From: Tridacna crocea
Taxonomy: Eukaryota > Mollusca > Bivalvia > Cardiida > Cardiidae
Length of the DNA stretch: 64,000 bases
Assembly: GCA_943736015.1 (NCBI GenBank)
Contig: OX031066.1
Span: 4,650,245 to 4,714,244 of the forward strand
Direction: 5' to 3'
Numbering within the stretch: position 1 is the first letter of the stretch; every line of letters starts with the position of its first letter. Positions 59,264 through 64,000 of the stretch are shown in pieces. The notes under the pieces were generated by a model. That model was not told where the DNA came from. It saw nothing but the letters and a program-made list of their open reading frames with translations, and did no database searches. Position numbers and translations under genes: made by a program.

Positions 59264-61116
59264 AAGGGTTTACTTTAAGGGAAGTAACTCTTGCAAGGGG
59301 CTTGAAAGGACCAAAACAAGGTCTTCTGCCACCTTGTTTTCTTGAATTTTGGCCCTTTTTCAGTGAAATCTGGCATGTGTGGATGGTGCAAGCCTGGCAG
59401 TTTGCCAAGGACTGCACAGCAGCCTTTAAAAAAGACTTTAAATCCATTTTTATGCCGTTTTTTGTTCACTGTTTTTCTATTGATATATTAGGGCGCCATT
59501 TTGTTTGGCTGACTGGGCCCATTTTGATTTCTCAAAGCCTCTCTGACTGGCAGGCCGGGCCCAATTTTGAATTTCTCACAGCCTCTCTGATTGGCTGTTG
59601 GCACCCATTCTGATTTCCTAAAAGCTTCTGTGATTGGATAATTTCACAGAGGGATGAGATTTGATTGGATGATTGGGAAGGGGGGGTATATGTTTATCCT
59701 TATTGACCTCTTACCATACAATGACGCCTTTTAACACCCCTAAAAGAGAAGGCTTTGGAAAATAATCTGAGAAAAGGAGACAATGCAGGTTACCAGCATT
59801 TTCTCCTTTTCTCACAATGTTTTCTACCCTATCAAAGAAAATTTTGATTATTAGTTATTCTTACATCTTATTGTATCTTTATGGCCTATTTTTTTAATTC
59901 TTCAAACGAAAACAATATTTTTTTTTTTTTTCATCAGAAAAAGTTTCTGCAACAGCAACCGGTTGCTTCTGAATTTTATTTTTTTGTGCAGCGGTTAAAC
60001 ATGACATTGACTTTTGACTCGCACGGTCACCAAAACTGACCCTGGTATGAAAACAGGGAAATGTTTGATTTACCTTTCTTTGATTTGTGCAACAGGTTTC
60101 AGTTGCCTCCGAAAGTGTCTTTACAATTTCATGCGCAGCACGTAACCGTCTCATATGGGTGAGATGGTCATCGCAACCGAATCAATGGCCCTAGTGAGAA
60201 AAAACGAAAAAAGAAAAATCCCTATATTTGACTTGAGAAACAGGTGTTGTCTGCTATGAAATGTCCCGTAAGTCGATTTTTTCATGTTTTCGCGGATACT
60301 TAACTGGCACCTACAAACGGTAGTCAGCGTAAATGGGTTTGTTGTCACGGTATAAAGAGATTGGAGGAAGAAAAAATAGAAATTTAGTTCCCTATATTTG
60401 ACTTGGGAAACAGGTGTCGTCTGCTATGAAATGTCCCGTAAGTCGATTTTTCATGTTTTCGCGGATACGTAACTGGCACCTACGAGACGGTAGTCAACGT
60501 AAATGGGTTTGTTGTCACGTACGATATAGAGAGATTGGAGAAAAAAAAAAAATAAAAAATTCAGTTCTCTTTGTTTGACTTATGCAACAGGAAGCAGTTG
60601 CTACTGAAAAGAGTCTTCATGTCTTTTTTTAGCCACTTGTCACATCATTTTCTGGTGTTCTTGCATGTGCGTAACTGGCACGTATGAAACAGTAGTCAAC
60701 GTAACTGGGTTTCTTGTTGCGCTTTGAAGATATTAGAAAAATTATGCTGCAATTCCTTCCTACTGAAAGAGTTTTCAGTCTTTTTTTTAGCCACTTGTCA
60801 CATTGTTTTCTGTGCTTTTCGCATGTGCATAATTGGCACGTATGAGGTGGTAATCAACGTAACTGGGTTTCTTGTCATGGTTTGAAGCGATTAGAAAAAA
60901 TAACATTTCAGTTCCCTTTGTTTGATTTATGCAATAGGAAACAATTGCTAAATAAAGAGTTTTCAGTCCCTTTTTTAGCAACTTGTCACATTAATTTGTG
61001 TGTGTGTGTGTGTGTTTTTTTACAGTTTTTTTTACACTGTTCATTGATCATTTTGGCTTATATGAATTTGATGTGGCCCGAATCAGGAAATCCAATTGAA
61101 GGGTAAAGGGGGCATC
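59264..61116 (+). repeat. Satellite unit 33 (1,853 bp)
   Basis: Private T at 59447 (AATCCATTTT) and an A at the start of the G-run (GGGAAGGGGG near 59677); otherwise close to the consensus. Confidence 0.95.
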
Positions 61117-62968
61117 AAGGGTTTACTTTAAGGGAAGTAACTCTTGCAAGGGGCTTGAAAGGACCAAAACAAGGTCTTCTGCCACCTTGTTTTCTTGAAT
61201 TTTGGCCCTTTTTCAGTGAAATCTGGCATGTGTGGATGGTGCAAGCCTGGCAGTTTGCCAAGGACTGCACAGCAGCCTTTAAAAAAGACTTTAAATCCAC
61301 TTTTATGCCGTTTTTTGTTCACTGTTTTTCTATTGATATATTAGGGCGCCATTTTGTTTGGCTGACTGGGCCCATTTTGATTTCTCAAAGCCTCTCTGAC
61401 TGGCAGGCCGGGCCCAATTTTGAATTTCTCACAGCCTCTCTGATTGGCTGTTGGCACCCATTCTGATTTCCTAAAAGCTTCTGTGATTGGATAATTTCAC
61501 AGAGGGATGAGATTTGATTGGATGATTGGGAGGGGGGGTATATGTTTATCCTTATTGACCTCTTACCATACAATGACGCCTTTTAACACCCCTAAAAGAG
61601 AAGGCTTTGGAAAATAATCTGAGAAAAGGAGACAATGCAGGTTACCAGCATCTTCTCCTTTTCTCACAATGTTTTCTACCCTATCAAAGAAAATTTTGAT
61701 TATTAGTTATTCTTACATCTTATTGTATCTTTATGGCCTATTTTTTTAATTCTTCAAACGAAAACAATATTTTTTTTTTTTTTTCATCAGAAAAAGTTTC
61801 TGCAACAGCAACCGGTTGCTTCTGAATTTTATTTTTTTGTGCAGCGGTTAAACATGACATTGACTTTTGACTCGCACGGTCACCAAAACTGACCCTGGTA
61901 TGAAAACAGGGAAATGTTTGATTTACCTTTCTTTGATTTGTGCAACAGGTTTCAGTTGCCTCCGAAAGTGTCTTTACAATTTCATGCGCAGCACGTAACC
62001 GTCTCATATGGGTGAGATGGTCATCGCAACCGAATCAATGGCCCTAGTGAGAAAAAACGAAAAAAGAAAAATCCCTATATTTGACTTGAGAAACAGGTGT
62101 TGTCTGCTATGAAATGTCCCGTAAGTCGATTTTTTCATGTTTTCGCGGATACTTAACTGGCACCTACAAACGGTAGTCAGCGTAAATGGGTTTGTTGTCA
62201 CGGTATAAAGAGATTGGAGGAAGAAAAAATAGAAATTTAGTTCCCTATATTTGACTTGGGAAACAGGTGTCGTCTGCTATGAAATGTCCCGTAAGTCGAT
62301 TTTTCATGTTTTCGCGGATACGTAACTGGCACCTACGAGACGGTAGTCAACGTAAATGGGTTTGTTGTCACGTACGATATAGAGAGATTGGAGAAAAAAA
62401 AAAATAAAAAATTCAGTTCTCTTTGTTTGACTTATGCAACAGGAAGCAGTTGCTACTGAAAAGAGTCTTCATGTCTTTTTTTAGCCACTTGTCACATCAT
62501 TTTCTGGTGTTCTTGCATGTGCGTAACTGGCACGTATGAAACAGTAGTCAACGTAACTGGGTTTCTTGTTGCGCTTTGAAGATATTAGAAAAATTATGCT
62601 GCAATTCCTTCCTACTGAAAGAGTTTTCAGTCTTTTTTTTAGCCACTTGTCACATTGTTTTCTGTGCTTTTCGCATGTGCATAATTGGCACGTATGAGGT
62701 GGTAATCAACGTAACTGGGTTTCTTGTCATGGTTTGAAGCGATTAGAAAAAATAACATTTCAGTTCCCTTTGTTTGATTTATGCAATAGGAAACAATTGC
62801 TAAATAAAGAGTTTTCAGTCCCTTTTTTAGCAACTTGTCACATTAATTTGTGTGTGTGTGTGTGTGTTTTTTTACAGTTTTTTTTACACTGTTCATTGAT
62901 CATTTTGGCTTATATGAATTTGATGTGGCCCGAATCAGGAAATCCAATTGAAGGGTAAAGGGGGCATC
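61117..62968 (+). repeat. Satellite unit 34 (1,852 bp)
   Basis: Close to the consensus, with the TCCTTATT form and CATCTTCTCC in the hairpin arm. Confidence 0.95.
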
Positions 62969-64000
62969 AAGGGTTTACTTTAAGGGAAGTAACTCTTGCA
63001 AGGGGCTTGAAAGGACCAAAACAAGGTCTTCTGCCACCTTGTTTTCTTGAATTTTGGCCCTTTTTCAGTGAAATCTGGCATGTGTGGATGGTGCAAGCCT
63101 GGCAGTTTGCCAAGGACTGCACAGCAGCCTTTAAAAAAGACTTTAAATCCACTTTTATGCCGTTTTTTGTTCACTGTTTTTCTATTGATATATTAGGGCG
63201 CCATTTTGTTTGGCTGACTGGGCCCATTTTGATTTCTCAAAGCCTCTCTGACTGGCAGGCCGGGCCCAATTTTGAATTTCTCACAGCCTCTCTGATTGGC
63301 TGTTGGCACCCATTCTGATTTCCTAAAAGCTTCTGTGATTGGATAATTTCACAGAGGGATGAGATTTGATTGGATGATTGGGAGGGGGGGTATATGTTTA
63401 TCCTTATTGACCTCTTACCATACAATGACGCCTTTTAACACCCCTAAAAGAGAAGGCTTTGGAAAATAATCTGAGAAAAGGAGACAATGCAGGTTACCAG
63501 CATCTTCTCCTTTTCTCACAATGTTTTCTACCCTATCAAAGAAAATTTTGATTATTAGTTATTCTTACATCTTATTGTATCTTTATGGCCTATTTTTATA
63601 ATTCTTCAAACGAAAACAATATTTTTTTTTTTTTCATCAGAAAAAGTTTCTGCAACAGCAACCGGTTGCTTCTGAATTTTATTTTTTTGTGCAGCGGTTA
63701 AACATGACATTGACTTTTGACTCGCACGGTCACCAAAACTGACCCTGGTATGAAAACAGGGAAATGTTTGATTTACCTTTCTTTGATTTGTGCAACAGGT
63801 TTCAGTTGCCTCCGAAAGTGTCTTTACAATTTCATGCGCAGCACGTAACCGTCTCATATGGGTGAGATGGTCATCGCAACCGAATCAATGGCCCTAGTGA
63901 GAAAAAACGAAAAAAGAAAAATCCCTATATTTGACTTGAGAAACAGGTGTTGTCTGCTATGAAATGTCCCGTAAGTCGATTTTTTCATGTTTTCGCGGAT
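62969..64000 (+). repeat. Satellite unit 35 (partial, first 1,032 bp)
   Basis: Cut by the window edge inside the third sub-repeat. It has CATCTTCTCC and a private TTTTTATAATTC near 63599. The array clearly continues to the right. Confidence 0.95.

Larger units (their letters stand above)
1..64000 (+). repeat. Tandem satellite array, ~1.85-kb unit, 34.5 copies
   Basis: The same sequence of 1,848-1,855 bp recurs head to tail from the first to the last base, with the same orientation throughout. Unit starts were placed at the motif AAGGGTTTAC because the window begins there; the phase is otherwise arbitrary. Copies differ by a handful of substitutions plus length changes in poly-T, poly-A, G-run and TG tracts. 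No insertion longer than a few bases interrupts any copy and neither array edge is inside the window. Tandem, homogenised, non-coding repeats of this size are typical of eukaryotic satellite DNA. Chromosomal location (centromeric, subtelomeric, sex-linked) cannot be told from the sequence. Confidence 0.97.

Noticed and set aside
1..64000. CRISPR array or other prokaryotic repeat system
   Set aside because: There are no short repeats with unique spacers; the whole 1.85-kb unit is repeated, and the motifs and base composition look eukaryotic.
1..64000. Tandem gene cluster (rDNA, 5S, tRNA, snRNA or histone repeats)
   Set aside because: I found no conserved rRNA segments, no tRNA box A/B pair, no snRNA core and no histone frames or histone 3' stem-loop.

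Overview
The window is a single uninterrupted tandem satellite array. A repeat unit of about 1.85 kb (1,848-1,855 bp) runs head to tail, always on the same strand, 34 times plus a 1,032-bp partial copy at the right edge. No unique flank, transposon insertion, inversion or recognisable protein or RNA gene appears anywhere, so both array ends lie outside the window. The scale, the AT-rich low-complexity tracts, the TG microsatellite and the metazoan-type promoter and 3'-end motifs point to a eukaryotic nuclear genome, most likely an animal. A short motif near the unit start (AAGGGAAGTAACTC) reminds me of motifs frequent in mollusc repeats, but that is memory and unverified; I make no firm taxonomic claim.

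The repeat has nested levels. (1) The right-hand 60% of each unit (positions 654-1757 in the first copy) consists of about seven diverged sub-repeats of 110-190 bp, two of them very similar. (2) These, plus a roughly 650-bp non-repetitive left part, form the 1.85-kb unit. (3) Units are grouped into recently amplified higher-order blocks visible through shared private variants: a dimer of 3,702 bp (about 2.6-10.0 kb), a hexamer of 11,111 bp present twice (about 10.0-21.1 and 21.1-32.2 kb), and a trimer of about 5,557 bp present three times (about 37.7-54.4 kb). Units 19-20 and 31-35 fall outside these blocks.

The most interesting possibility is that each unit is laid out like a non-coding RNA polymerase II transcription unit: an NF-I-like palindrome, a YY1-like site, four inverted CCAAT boxes, a G-run and a TATA-like element at 131-428; then a body with a 19-bp-arm hairpin; then AATAAA followed by a TG/T-rich tract at 1687-1757. 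This is inference from motifs, not proof. All open reading frames are short, lack good starts or change length with homopolymer slippage, and I do not annotate any as a gene.

One stretch (about 51,850-52,660) carries a dozen mostly homopolymer single-base changes absent from its sister copies, and looks like an unpolished piece of assembly rather than biology. Positions for sub-features are given for the first unit; add the unit start minus 1 to transfer them, allowing a few bases for poly-T, poly-A, TG and G-run length changes.
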